From WRCA01 sp050943575 (GTDB taxonomy: Bacteria > Pseudomonadota > Alphaproteobacteria > Rs-D84): DNA of 64,000 bases. Below are positions 15,565 through 23,932 of the stretch, piece after piece. The position numbers and the translations under genes were made by a program. Location: assembly GCA_050943575.1 (NCBI GenBank), contig JBMNPL010000002.1, positions 1 through 64,000 of the forward strand. The letters are read 5' to 3'. Positions within the stretch are counted from its first letter, which is position 1; each line of letters starts with the position of its first letter. The notes beneath the pieces were generated by a model. The model was not told where the DNA came from. It saw nothing but the letters and a program-made list of their open reading frames with translations, and searched no databases.

Positions 15565-17789
15565 AACAAATGTCTTTTGTTATTTGCGTCTGGACCAGAT
15601 ACAATACCTTCACGTTCCATACGTTCAATAAAGCCCGCTGCCTTGTTATATCCCACCCCTAGTCTGCGTTGAACATAAGATATTGTTGGTCTGTTATCAC
15701 GAACAACACATTCAACTGCTTGACGATATTGATCTGCGTCTTTTGCTTCCTTGCTTGTCATCATACCTGGAATATCTGATACATCAACATTGCCATCAAT
15801 TCCACTATTGTATTCATCATTCGATTCGCCAATACCATCTATATAATCTGGGCTGCCTTGGGTACGTAAAAAATCAGCAACCTTTTTTATTTCTTTATTT
15901 TCTATAAATGCACCATGGATTCTAATTGGAGTCCTTCCACTTTCACTAAATAACATATCACCAGCTTGTAATAATTGTTCTGCACCCTTTTCTCCCAAGG
16001 TGGTTATAGAGTCAATATTGGAGCGCGCCTGAAAAGAAATTCGTGTTGGTAAGTTTGCCTTGATTACACCGGTGATAACAGTGGTATCGGGTCTTTGTGT
16101 TGCAATAACTATATGTATACCAGCGGCACGTGCCTTTTGTGCTAAACGTTGAATACAGGCTTCAACTTCTTTACGTGCAACAGTCATTAAATCCCCAAAC
16201 TCTTCAACAATTATCACTAAATGAGGTATATCAGATAAATCTAATTCTTGATCTTCATATTCTAATGCACCTGTTTCTGAATCTGTTCCAACTGGGACTT
16301 GCTTGATGACTTTTTCACCACGTGTACGTAATTCAGCAACTGTTTTATTATAATTTTCTAAATTTTGAACTTTTAAATCTTTTAATTTTTTATATCTATC
16401 TTCCATTTCACGGACAGCCCATTTGAGAGTATTTACCCCCATATTTGGATCTGATACAATTGGTGTAATCAGATGTGGAATATCTTGCCACAAGGCAAAG
16501 TCTACCCCTTTGGGATCAATAATAATTAATTTACATTTATCTGGGGTAAAATGATAAACAATGGACATAATAATAGATTGAATAAAAACCGATTTACCAC
16601 TACCTGTACGTCCAGCAATTAAAAGATGCGGCATTTTTGATAAATCATAATAAACTGGAATTCCAGCGATATTAACACCCAATGCAAGAGGAATATGATA
16701 TTTAGAGTTTATAAATGCATCATCTGTTACTAATGATCGGAAACGAATTAATTGACGATTTACATTTACTAATTCTACACCTACATAATTACTGCGTGGA
16801 ATATGTGCGATACGAATACTTTCAGTCGCCATGGCGCGTGTCATATCTTTGACTGTATCGGTAATTTTAGCCATACGTTGACCTGCATCCGGTTCAAATT
16901 CATAAAGTGTAACAATTGGTCCTGGTTTAATCCCCACAACTTTTCCATAAACATTATAATCAGCAAAATTTGTTTCCAAATTAATCGCATGACGTTTTAA
17001 ATCATTTGTAATTGTTAACTTGGCAAATTCCGATAATTCTAAAAATTCTGGTGGTGGTAATTTATAAATACTGGTAGATTGTTTATTTGTTTTATCTATT
17101 TGTTTTCGTCTTGGTTTTGATGTTTTTTCTTTTTCAACCACTTCTTCTATTTCTTCAACTTCTTCTGCCTCTTCTTCTATGTCTTTAATTTTTTTATATT
17201 TAATTGGTTGTAATTTTAAAATATTTAATAATACACCCATCCATTTTTTTATTATTTGCATAAAAGCTTTTACATCTTGCCATTTAATGTTTAAAAGAGT
17301 CCCAGCCATAAATAAAAATAAAGTAATAAAAATTATACCAAAAATAAAAGTCCACCCTTTTGCAAATATGCCAATATCGTGTGCAACTATTGCTCCAATC
17401 AAACCACCCCATGATTTAGATGGCAAAATTGTACCGAAACCAAATGAACCGATTATAGTTGTAATAAATGCGCGGATAATATTATATTCTGGGGCAAATT
17501 CTTCCCATTTTAACATCATTGAGACACCATTGCGTATTATAAAAAGAAAAACAAATAGCGCGGGTATAAAACCAATTCCATATAAAACAAAGCCGATAAA
17601 ATTACCAATTAAACTTTGACGACCAAAAGTAGATGATGTTGCAAATCCATCCAGATACGGATTATGAAAAAACAAAGCTAAACAAAACCAAATACCAATA
17701 AACAGCAAAAGTACACCAATGCCGCGAAAAAATATGTCACGAACAATACCCCGAATTGATTCAGGTAAAAATTTTTGCTTTTTAGCCAT
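15561..17789 (-). CDS. ftsK: DNA translocase FtsK
   Basis: 742 aa. The N-terminus has about four membrane helices (residues 20-165). A short Glu-rich linker (about 200-235, EEEAEEVEEIEEVVEKEK) is followed by the RecA-like motor with Walker A AGRTGSGKS at about 392-400 and a Walker-B-like VIIVEEFGDLM. The C-terminal winged-helix gamma domain (TISYVQRRLGVGYNKAAG) reads KOPS-type sites and activates XerD. FtsK pumps chromosome ends away from the septum and promotes dimer resolution; a XerD-type recombinase is at 38214. The linker is short compared with E. coli. A TATGAT -10-like box lies 11 nt upstream. Confidence 0.95.
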   Translation of the reverse strand: MAKKQKFLPESIRGIVRDIFFRGIGVLLLFIGIWFCLALFFHNPYLDGFATSSTFGRQSLIGNFIGFVLYGIGFIPALFVFLFIIRNGVSMMLKWEEFAPEYNIIRAFITTIIGSFGFGTILPSKSWGGLIGAIVAHDIGIFAKGWTFIFGIIFITLFLFMAGTLLNIKWQDVKAFMQIIKKWMGVLLNILKLQPIKYKKIKDIEEEAEEVEEIEEVVEKEKTSKPRRKQIDKTNKQSTSIYKLPPPEFLELSEFAKLTITNDLKRHAINLETNFADYNVYGKVVGIKPGPIVTLYEFEPDAGQRMAKITDTVKDMTRAMATESIRIAHIPRSNYVGVELVNVNRQLIRFRSLVTDDAFINSKYHIPLALGVNIAGIPVYYDLSKMPHLLIAGRTGSGKSVFIQSIIMSIVYHFTPDKCKLIIIDPKGVDFALWQDIPHLITPIVSDPNMGVNTLKWAVREMEDRYKKLKDLKVQNLENYNKTVAELRTRGEKVIKQVPVGTDSETGALEYEDQELDLSDIPHLVIIVEEFGDLMTVARKEVEACIQRLAQKARAAGIHIVIATQRPDTTVITGVIKANLPTRISFQARSNIDSITTLGEKGAEQLLQAGDMLFSESGRTPIRIHGAFIENKEIKKVADFLRTQGSPDYIDGIGESNDEYNSGIDGNVDVSDIPGMMTSKEAKDADQYRQAVECVVRDNRPTISYVQRRLGVGYNKAAGFIERMEREGIVSGPDANNKRHLL

Positions 17790-17867
17790 GTTTATATTTT
17801 ATCATAAAAAGAGTAAATTTGGTTAAATAATTTAAATAAAATTTAAAAATAAAAAAAAATAAAAAAA

Positions 17868-17884
17868 ATCCGCGAATTGCGGAG
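17868..17884 (-). terminator. Rho-independent terminator after tatA
   Basis: TCCGC (17869-17873), a GAATT loop and GCGGA (17879-17883) form a GC stem. On the minus strand it is followed by eight T. It lies 4 bases after the tatA stop and before ftsK, so it ends the SPOR-tatA unit. The plus strand also has T5 after the stem. Confidence 0.75.
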
Positions 17885-17887
17885 TTT

Positions 17888-18121
17888 TTATTTCTTTCTT
17901 GTTACTGCCTTTTTCTTGGGCTTGGCTGTTTGCTTAACAGCCGATTTTTTTGAATTTTTGACTGATTTTACTTCAGTTTGTTCATCATCTTTTTTTATTT
18001 CTTTTTTAAATACTTTAATTCCAGCAGCTAAATTTTTCATAACTTCTGGAATTTTAGAATGTCCAAATAAAATTAATATTAATATTACTACTAAAAGTAT
18101 TTCCCAAAAACCTGCTTTCAT
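17888..18121 (-). CDS. tatA: Sec-independent protein translocase subunit TatA
   Basis: 77 aa. MKAGFWEILLVVILILILFG is the short TatA membrane helix, HSKIPEVMKNLAAGIKVFKKEI is the amphipathic helix with the family's K/R-x-P and G-x-x-x-x-x-F-K-K pattern, and the tail is Lys-rich. TatA oligomers form the passage for folded Tat substrates. It is encoded about 14 kb from tatB-tatC, whereas the three are usually together. It follows the SPOR-protein gene by 32 bases and ends in a terminator. Confidence 0.9.
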   Translation of the reverse strand: MKAGFWEILLVVILILILFGHSKIPEVMKNLAAGIKVFKKEIKKDDEQTEVKSVKNSKKSAVKQTAKPKKKAVTRKK

Positions 18122-18153
18122 TTTTTATACCTTTTTTTGTTTTTATCTATTTA

Positions 18154-18927
18154 TTATTTTGTAACATAACAATCTAGACCATCAGATTTTGCATTTCTAC
18201 AAAAACCGTTAGCATCTTGGGAATTTTGGAAACCGATTCTTAACCGATATGCCACCTTTCCATTTGATAATACAGCCCTTTGAATTACAAAATCATGACC
18301 CGAGAATAAACTTGAATGGGTTGCAAGTAATCTTTTTTTTGATACTTCTGCACCTGAACGTGTTGCATAAGAACCAAATTGAACATAGAAATTACTAGTT
18401 ACAGATGCCTGTGGTTTAACCGATGGTTTTGATACAGGTTTTTCTGCAACAATTTTATCACCGGACGTTGAAGTTTTAGTAATTGGTCTTGGTTTCGGCG
18501 GTTCTATTTTTTGTGTATCTTTAGCCGGTGCTGACGTTGCATCTGGTTTGAACATTACATCTTTTCTTTCTTCAACCACACGAACTGGGACACCTGCTTC
18601 TGATTGGGGTTGTTCCGCAACTGTTTTATTATCAGTATCTGTTTTGATTTCTGATGTTGGTTGATCTGTTACAACTTGTTCAGTTGTTGGTTGTTTTGAC
18701 GGGGTATTTAAATCAATTTCAATAGAACTATTTTTGGCATCATGCATAACGATTCGCACAATAATATATGTAGCAAGTATAATGACTATTATTGCGGCAC
18801 CGAATAATAGCCAAGGGCGACGCGGACGACTATAAGTCAGCACACCATCTTCTGGTAAATCTGGCAATTCAAGTTCATCATCTAAATCTAGTAAATCTTT
18901 ATTTTCATCAGCTACTAATTCAGCCAT
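18154..18927 (-). CDS. SPOR-domain membrane protein
   Basis: 257 aa bitopic protein: an acidic cytoplasmic N-terminus (MAELVADENKDLLDLDDELE), one membrane helix at about residues 40-62, a long Pro/Thr/Lys-rich periplasmic linker, and a C-terminal SPOR domain (about 180-257) beginning SNFYVQFGSYATRSGAE and ending with a YRLRIGF strand. SPOR domains bind glycan strands lacking stem peptides at the septum, so this is a likely divisome accessory like FtsN or DedD. A Shine-Dalgarno GGGAG precedes the ATG, and an extended -10 lies further upstream. Confidence 0.88.
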   Translation of the reverse strand: MAELVADENKDLLDLDDELELPDLPEDGVLTYSRPRRPWLLFGAAIIVIILATYIIVRIVMHDAKNSSIEIDLNTPSKQPTTEQVVTDQPTSEIKTDTDNKTVAEQPQSEAGVPVRVVEERKDVMFKPDATSAPAKDTQKIEPPKPRPITKTSTSGDKIVAEKPVSKPSVKPQASVTSNFYVQFGSYATRSGAEVSKKRLLATHSSLFSGHDFVIQRAVLSNGKVAYRLRIGFQNSQDANGFCRNAKSDGLDCYVTK

Positions 18928-18954
18928 TATATGCTCCCTTAATTTTATAAATGT

Positions 18955-18963
18955 ATTATAGCA
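18955..18963 (-). promoter_or_regulatory. Extended -10 promoter of the SPOR-tatA unit
   Basis: On the minus strand TGC-TATAAT (hexamer 18960-18955) lies 27 nt before the ATG at 18927, with GGGAG in between. Unlike the boxes at nlpD, ftsL and ftsQ, this one leaves room for a normal leader, so both promoter layouts exist in this genome. Confidence 0.5.
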
Positions 18964-19019
18964 TAAAAAACGCCATTTAGCAAAATTAAAAAACTTATAT
19001 TTTTAAATTTAATTAAAAA

Positions 19020-19037
19020 ATCCGGCGAATGCCGGAT
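19020..19037 (-). terminator. Rho-independent terminator after the VirB2-like gene
   Basis: ATCCGGC (19020-19026), a GAAT loop and GCCGGAT (19031-19037) form a 7-bp stem; the minus strand continues with TTTTTT. It lies 15 bases past the stop of the small pilin-like gene and separates it from the SPOR gene's promoter. Confidence 0.8.
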
Positions 19038-19052
19038 GTTATTTATTATTAA

Positions 19053-19391
19053 TTACCACGTACCACCTACACAAGAGAGAAGTTTACCATTAGTTAAAAA
19101 TGTAAGTATAATACCAACACTAAATAATAATGTAAATCCGACTATCATGGCGATTAAATGTTTTTTTCCATCTTCAGTCCACTTATATTCTTTTTTTATT
19201 ATCGCATCCCAACCAATAGAAGCAATAACAAACGCTGCACCAACAAATGCTAGTGTTCGTAAAATATTAAACACACCCTTTAATTCATTTACTAATGTAC
19301 ATAAGCTATTTGTATCCATATCCGCATATGCGGTACTAGCGATTAAAATGGCAAACGCACCAAAACCAATTATTCTGATTAATTTTTTCAT
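19053..19391 (-). CDS. VirB2/TrbC-like small membrane protein
   Basis: 112 aa from the ATG at 19391, which has a clear Shine-Dalgarno (AAGGGAAAG); an in-frame ATG at 19427 lacks one and would spoil the signal peptide. The start MKKLIRIIGFGAFAILIASTAYA is a cleavable signal. The mature part has two hydrophobic helices (NILRTLAFVGAAFVIASIGW and LIAMIVGFTLLFSVGIILTF) joined by a basic loop (KKEYKWTEDGKKH), plus a Cys near each end (Cys29-like SLC and LSCVGG). This is the layout of VirB2/TrbC type IV secretion pilins. No other type IV secretion gene is nearby, so it may be an orphan subunit. Confidence 0.6.
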   Translation of the reverse strand: MKKLIRIIGFGAFAILIASTAYADMDTNSLCTLVNELKGVFNILRTLAFVGAAFVIASIGWDAIIKKEYKWTEDGKKHLIAMIVGFTLLFSVGIILTFLTNGKLLSCVGGTW

Positions 19392-19451
19392 ATCTTTCCC
19401 TTTGTTTATAAGTATATTATACCACAAAAAAACTATTCCTCCAATAATAAT

Positions 19452-19589
19452 TTATTTAGGCTTATTACCAAAATTTGGTGGGATAATCAGAGCCTGATTT
19501 TCTTTTACAATTGGTTCATATTCGCAATTGCAACATCCAGCAATCGCTATTAATCCAACTAATGTAAACAATAAAAACATTTTTCTCAT
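19452..19589 (-). CDS. BamF (DUF3035)-like mini-lipoprotein
   Basis: 45 aa. The start ATG at 19589 has a Shine-Dalgarno AAGGA. MRKMFLLFTLVGLIAIAGC is a lipoprotein signal with Cys19 as lipidation site. The mature part of about 27 residues contains NQALIIPPNFGNKPK. Alphaproteobacterial BamF/DUF3035 lipoproteins carry the pattern 'P-L-V-I/V-P-P-D-F-x-L-x-P' in a short Cys-anchored peptide, and this fits. BamF is a peripheral member of the outer-membrane barrel assembly complex in some alphaproteobacteria. The relation rests on one short motif. Confidence 0.55.
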   Translation of the reverse strand: MRKMFLLFTLVGLIAIAGCCNCEYEPIVKENQALIIPPNFGNKPK

Positions 19590-19612
19590 TTTAATCCTTT
19601 TTAAATTAAATT

Positions 19613-21346
19613 TTATTTTGGCATTTTTATAGCTTGTTCCATATCCAAAACAAAATCTGTTAATTTTTTAGTTTCTTGTTTTTCTATACCCAAACGACGC
19701 AGAGTAACTGTTTTATCTTGAACTTCTTTTTCCCCAACAATTGCTATTATCGGAGTTTTTGCCAAGGATAATTCGCGAATTTTATAATTTACTTTCTCTG
19801 AACGAATATCTGCACGAGCGTTTACACCAACATTGCGCAATTGTTCAACTATTAATTTTGCATAATCATTATATTTTTCAGAAATTGGTGCAACAACAAC
19901 AGGCTCTGGCGATAACCATAAAGGTAAATTACCACCTGTACTTTCAATTAATATTCCTAAAAATCTTTCTATGGAACCCAACATCGCACGATGTAGCATA
20001 ATTGGACGATGTTTCGCACCATCTTCACCTATATAAGATAAATCAAATCTTTCAGGTAAATTCATATCCAATTGAATTGTGCCACATTGCCAAATGCGTC
20101 CAATTGAATCGCGCAAATAAATATCAATTTTTGGGCCATAAAAAGTTGCATCACCAGCCGCAATTTCATATTTGATTTTATTGCTATCCATCGCGTGCTT
20201 TAATGCACCCTCGGTTAAATCCCAAATTTTATCATCGCCAATTCTAAATTCAGATTCTTTTCTGGTTGCTAATTTCATGCTAATATTATTAAAACCAAAT
20301 TTAGAATAAATGTCTTTGATAAATTCAATAACTTTTACAACTTCATCTTCAAATTGTTCTTTGGTGCAAAAAATATGTGCATCATCTTGAGTAAATTCAC
20401 GAACGCGCATAGTACCATGCAAACCACCCGCAGCCTCGTAACGATAAACTTTACCAAATTCACTAATATACATTGGTAAATCTTTATAAGATTTTATCCC
20501 TTGAGCAAATACTAGCATTCCACCTGGGCAACTCATGGGTTTTATACAAAATTGACGTCCATCTTCGGTTTTACCAGAATAATTATGTTCAGCATATTTC
20601 GCCCAATGTCCCGAAGTTTCCCATAAACATCTATCCATGATTGCTGGTGTAGATATTTCTAAATATCCCACACGTTCTTGACGCATACGAACATATTCAA
20701 TTAATTTACGATAAAGTCGATAACCTTTATCATGCCAAAATACTGCACCTGGGGCATATTCTGGTTCAAAATGGAAAAGATTCATATCACGACCAATTTT
20801 ACGATGATCGCGCTTGGCGGCTTCTTCCATCATCTTTAAATATTCATCCAATTCTTCTTTACTAGCAAATGCATCAACATATATACGTTGCAACATTTTG
20901 TTTTTAGAATCGCCTTTCCAATAAGCACCAGCAACGGAACGAATTTTAAATCCGTCACGTGGTAATTCTTTGGAATTTTCAACATGGGGACCACGACACA
21001 AATCTATAAAATCACGAAAAGTATAAATTGATAATTTTTCACCCGCTGAATCATATTCATTTAACCATTCTATTTTATATGGTTGATTTGAAAAAATTTC
21101 TTTCGCTTGGTCCAAAGAAATTTCACGTTTTTCAAAACGTCCTGCATTTTTAATTAATTCTCGCATTTCTTTTTCAATTTTTGGAAAGTCTTCTTCTGTA
21201 ATTCTGTGTTCTAAATCAAAATCATAATAAAAACCATTTTCAATTGCGGGTCCACCGCCAAATTTTACATCTGGCCAAATTTTTTGAACCGCGGCTGCCA
21301 TAACATGTGCAAGCGAATGCCGAATAATTTCTATATCATAAGACAT
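19613..21346 (-). CDS. thrS: Threonyl-tRNA synthetase lacking the TGS domain
   Basis: 577 aa, about 65 shorter than E. coli ThrRS. The protein starts directly in the editing domain (MSYDIEIIRHSLAHVMAAAV), so the N-terminal TGS domain is absent; no in-frame upstream extension encodes it. The editing domain (HSLAH, CRGPHV), the class II core (FTQDDAHIF, GPKIDIYLRD, QLDMNLPERF, LHRAMLGSIERF) and the anticodon-binding domain are present. The zinc ligands can be assigned to the Cys of SCPGG, the His of DDAHIF and the His of LHRAML. SCPGG replaces the usual NCPGH. It charges tRNA-Thr. Its own promoter is visible upstream. Confidence 0.93.
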   Translation of the reverse strand: MSYDIEIIRHSLAHVMAAAVQKIWPDVKFGGGPAIENGFYYDFDLEHRITEEDFPKIEKEMRELIKNAGRFEKREISLDQAKEIFSNQPYKIEWLNEYDSAGEKLSIYTFRDFIDLCRGPHVENSKELPRDGFKIRSVAGAYWKGDSKNKMLQRIYVDAFASKEELDEYLKMMEEAAKRDHRKIGRDMNLFHFEPEYAPGAVFWHDKGYRLYRKLIEYVRMRQERVGYLEISTPAIMDRCLWETSGHWAKYAEHNYSGKTEDGRQFCIKPMSCPGGMLVFAQGIKSYKDLPMYISEFGKVYRYEAAGGLHGTMRVREFTQDDAHIFCTKEQFEDEVVKVIEFIKDIYSKFGFNNISMKLATRKESEFRIGDDKIWDLTEGALKHAMDSNKIKYEIAAGDATFYGPKIDIYLRDSIGRIWQCGTIQLDMNLPERFDLSYIGEDGAKHRPIMLHRAMLGSIERFLGILIESTGGNLPLWLSPEPVVVAPISEKYNDYAKLIVEQLRNVGVNARADIRSEKVNYKIRELSLAKTPIIAIVGEKEVQDKTVTLRRLGIEKQETKKLTDFVLDMEQAIKMPK

Positions 21347-21377
21347 AATAAAAACCTTTATTATTTAATTGTTAATT

Positions 21378-21406
21378 ATTGTATATTGAAAGTGTGCAAA
21401 GTGCAA
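21378..21406 (-). promoter_or_regulatory. Sigma-70-type promoter of thrS
   Basis: On the minus strand TTGCAC (21406-21401) and TACAAT (21383-21378) are 17 nt apart. The ATG of thrS follows about 31 nt later with an AAAGG Shine-Dalgarno sequence in between. Good hexamers and spacing. Confidence 0.6.
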
Positions 21407-21521
21407 TAAGATTTAGACCCCTGACGGGGTTGTGATTGTTGTAAAAAGAATAAATTTATTTTTCATAACAATTTAACTTTAAGTTATTTATTTATATATT
21501 GCAAATATTTTTAATAAAAAT

Positions 21522-21546
21522 GGGCGCTTGATTTATATTTGCGCCC
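21522..21546 (-). terminator. Terminator after the hemolysin-III-like gene
   Basis: GGGCGC (21522-21527) and GCGCCC (21541-21546) pair across a 13-base AT loop. The minus strand continues CATTTTTATT. It lies 10 bases after the stop of the gene at 21556 and fits the end of the gltX-hlyIII transcript. Confidence 0.65.
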
Positions 21547-21555
21547 TATTCTTAA

Positions 21556-22317
21556 TTAAAAATCTATTATTGAACCAAATAGTACTGAAAAGAAAAAACA
21601 AACACTGCCACCAATAACAAATAAATGCCAAATAGCATGAGAAAATTTTAATTTCCGCCATAAATAGAAAATCACACCTATTGAATAAGATAGCCCGCCT
21701 GCCAACATAAACCACAAACCACGTGGCGGTACTGTTTCAATAACTTTTGGTAAAATAAATATAATAGTCCAACCCATAATTAAATATAATGCAACAATCC
21801 ATTTTGGCTGTTCTTTTGGGCGACGAAATTTCATTACAGCACCAAAAATAGTAACACCCCACAACAAACCAAAAATACTCCACCCCAAAGGTCCACGCAT
21901 ATTAACCAATAAAAATGGGGTATATGTTCCCGCAATTAACGCATAAATTGCAACACTATCCCAAATTTCAAAAAAACTTTCACTTTTTTGCCCAATCATT
22001 GCATGACAGAAAGTACTGCCAAAATAAAGCAAAAACATTGTTAGTCCAAAAATAGCACATGAAACAACAGCCCATGGATCACCTTTTAATACAGCGAATA
22101 CACATAAAATTACTAATCCTGCAATTGCTAATCCAATACCAATACCATGTGTTAATACATCCGCAACCCATTCTGAATGAGTCGGTTCACGTTCCCAACG
22201 AAATAATCCAGTAGCACGTAAAGCACGTAATAATGCATTTGCACGTGGATGAGCTTTGATAGTTTTACTTTGTTTTTTTATTATTTTTCTCGGTTTTTTA
22301 TTTTTTGTTTTTAACAT
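21556..22317 (-). CDS. Hemolysin III family (PAQR-like) membrane protein
   Basis: 253 aa. A basic cytoplasmic N-terminus of about 55 residues precedes seven hydrophobic segments. Family marks are HSEWVADVLTHGIGIGLA near residue 48, YFGSTFCHAM, WDSVAIYALIAGTYTPFLL and, at the end, FSHAIWHLFVIGG. The His, Ser and Asp residues of these motifs form the presumed metal site of PAQR/hemolysin III hydrolases. The biological role in bacteria is unclear; haemolysis is shown only for a few members. Its start overlaps the end of gltX by 20 bases, so the two are cotranscribed. Confidence 0.88.
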   Translation of the reverse strand: MLKTKNKKPRKIIKKQSKTIKAHPRANALLRALRATGLFRWEREPTHSEWVADVLTHGIGIGLAIAGLVILCVFAVLKGDPWAVVSCAIFGLTMFLLYFGSTFCHAMIGQKSESFFEIWDSVAIYALIAGTYTPFLLVNMRGPLGWSIFGLLWGVTIFGAVMKFRRPKEQPKWIVALYLIMGWTIIFILPKVIETVPPRGLWFMLAGGLSYSIGVIFYLWRKLKFSHAIWHLFVIGGSVCFFFSVLFGSIIDF

Positions 22318-23890
22318 TTTCTATCCTTTTTATTACTCGTTCTTTTCCCATAACCTGCATAATTGAATAAAGATCTGGAGTGTTTGTGCGTCCGGTTAAT
22401 GCAACACGTAAAACCATTGCAGCATCACCATTTTTAATACCCAAATTACCGGCTATATCTTTGATTTTATTCCACCAAGAATCTTTATCATCAGATATAT
22501 CAAAAGTCTTTATAAATTCTGTTAAAACTTGTTCGTTTAATTCTGGAATTTTTATCTTTAAGAATTCATCATCAAAAAAATAAGAAATTTCCCGCATTGT
22601 TTGTTCCCAAGTTATAAAATCTTTGCGAATACGTTTTGGGTCGTCTCGTTCTATAGAAAGAATTTCTTTTAAATATTTTTGATCTTTAATTTGTTCTTTT
22701 TGATTTTCCGTGCCATATTCATTTACCCAATTAACAACACGTTGTGTTAATTCATCAATACTAATTGTCGCAATAAATTCTTTGGACCACCATTCTAATT
22801 TTTTTATATCAAATAATGCACCACTGGTGGGCATTTTTTTAATCTTTATCGGATAATTCCAAATATTAGTTTCCGGCTTTTTTAATTTTTCTTCTTCATA
22901 ACCACTGGCAATTAAATTAAATAAATATTCCAAAATCGCTTCGGCTGGCCAACCAGATGACCACCAATTAGCAACTGAAAATTCTGGGTCTTTACGTTTT
23001 GATAATTTGCGTCTATTACCGGTGTTTTCATCTATTTTATCCAATGTTGGAGTATGATAATATAATGGCACATTCCACCCCATCATTGTGAAAAGCATAA
23101 CGTGTAAAGCAGCCGTCCCAAGCCATTCTTCACCACGAACTACGTGAGTTGTTCGCATAAAATGATCATCAACCAAATGTGCAAAATGATAAGTCGGTAA
23201 ACTATCACCTGATTTAATTAAAACTTCATCTTTATTCCATTCTGGTATTGCTATGGATCCTCTTGCAACATCTTTTACAAAAACCTTTCTTGATTCATCG
23301 CCATTACAATACCATCTGATAGATGGAATTTTTCCAGCATCTAATAAAGTAATTATTTCTTGTTCACTTAAATCCCTATCACGTGCATATTCACCATAAA
23401 TACCAGTTGGTAAATTTGCTTTTTCTTGCAGTTCGCGAATATCATCCATTTCTTGCTGAGTCATAAAACATGGATATGCTAAACCTTTCTCTAATAATTC
23501 TGCAATAACAGAATGATATATTTCACGACGTTGTGATTGATAATAAGGCCCATAATTTCCACCAATGATTGGACCTTCGTCAATATCGAGTCCTAATCTT
23601 TTTGCAACTGAATTTATAATTTCAACACCACCTTTGATAGTTCTGGCTGTATCGGTATCTTCTATACGTAAATAAAATATACCATTTGATTGATGTGCTA
23701 ATTTTTTATCAATAAGCATCCCATAAACATTTCCAATATGCATAAAACCAGTTGGGCTGGGGGCAAACCTTGTTACCATTGCACCTTCGGGTAAATTACG
23801 TGGGGGATATTTTTTTTCTAGCTCGGCAATAGTCCATTTTGCATCTGGTACTAATCGTTGTATTAAAGATTTTGATAAACCTGTTCTCAT
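22298..23890 (-). CDS. gltX: Glutamyl-tRNA synthetase
   Basis: 530 aa class I synthetase. TRFAPSPTGFMHIGNV carries the HIGH motif at about residues 51-54, and RRKLSKRKDPE near residue 298 is the KMSKS loop. The Rossmann core contains YHFAHLVDDHFMRTTHVVRGEEWLGTAALH, typical for glutamate enzymes. The alpha-helical anticodon-binding domain follows. It attaches glutamate to tRNA-Glu and, in alphaproteobacteria that lack GlnRS, often to tRNA-Gln as well; which applies here cannot be seen. Its 3' end overlaps hlyIII. Confidence 0.94.
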   Translation of the reverse strand: MRTGLSKSLIQRLVPDAKWTIAELEKKYPPRNLPEGAMVTRFAPSPTGFMHIGNVYGMLIDKKLAHQSNGIFYLRIEDTDTARTIKGGVEIINSVAKRLGLDIDEGPIIGGNYGPYYQSQRREIYHSVIAELLEKGLAYPCFMTQQEMDDIRELQEKANLPTGIYGEYARDRDLSEQEIITLLDAGKIPSIRWYCNGDESRKVFVKDVARGSIAIPEWNKDEVLIKSGDSLPTYHFAHLVDDHFMRTTHVVRGEEWLGTAALHVMLFTMMGWNVPLYYHTPTLDKIDENTGNRRKLSKRKDPEFSVANWWSSGWPAEAILEYLFNLIASGYEEEKLKKPETNIWNYPIKIKKMPTSGALFDIKKLEWWSKEFIATISIDELTQRVVNWVNEYGTENQKEQIKDQKYLKEILSIERDDPKRIRKDFITWEQTMREISYFFDDEFLKIKIPELNEQVLTEFIKTFDISDDKDSWWNKIKDIAGNLGIKNGDAAMVLRVALTGRTNTPDLYSIMQVMGKERVIKRIENVKNKK

Positions 23891-23896
23891 TACTTA

Positions 23897-23925
23897 TTGC
23901 CTTTTTAACCTTGGCATTTTATACT
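23897..23925 (+). promoter_or_regulatory. Promoter of trmB with near-leaderless start
   Basis: TTGCCT (23897-23902) and TATACT (23920-23925) are separated by 17 nt. The trmB ATG at 23933 begins 8 bases past the -10 box, so the predicted +1 coincides with the start codon. No Shine-Dalgarno sequence is present. Confidence 0.55.
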
Positions 23926-23932
23926 TAAATTT

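Noticed and set aside
19036..19497. 153-codon plus-strand frame across the VirB2-like and BamF-like genes
   Set aside because: It is antisense to two genes with Shine-Dalgarno sequences and signal peptides, and it crosses a terminator hairpin.
21417..21430. Small hairpin (ACCCC-TGAC-GGGGT) upstream of thrS, considered as a T-box or attenuator
   Set aside because: On the minus strand it lies upstream of the predicted thrS promoter, so it would not be in the leader. The stem is only 5 bp and no T-box sequence is visible.
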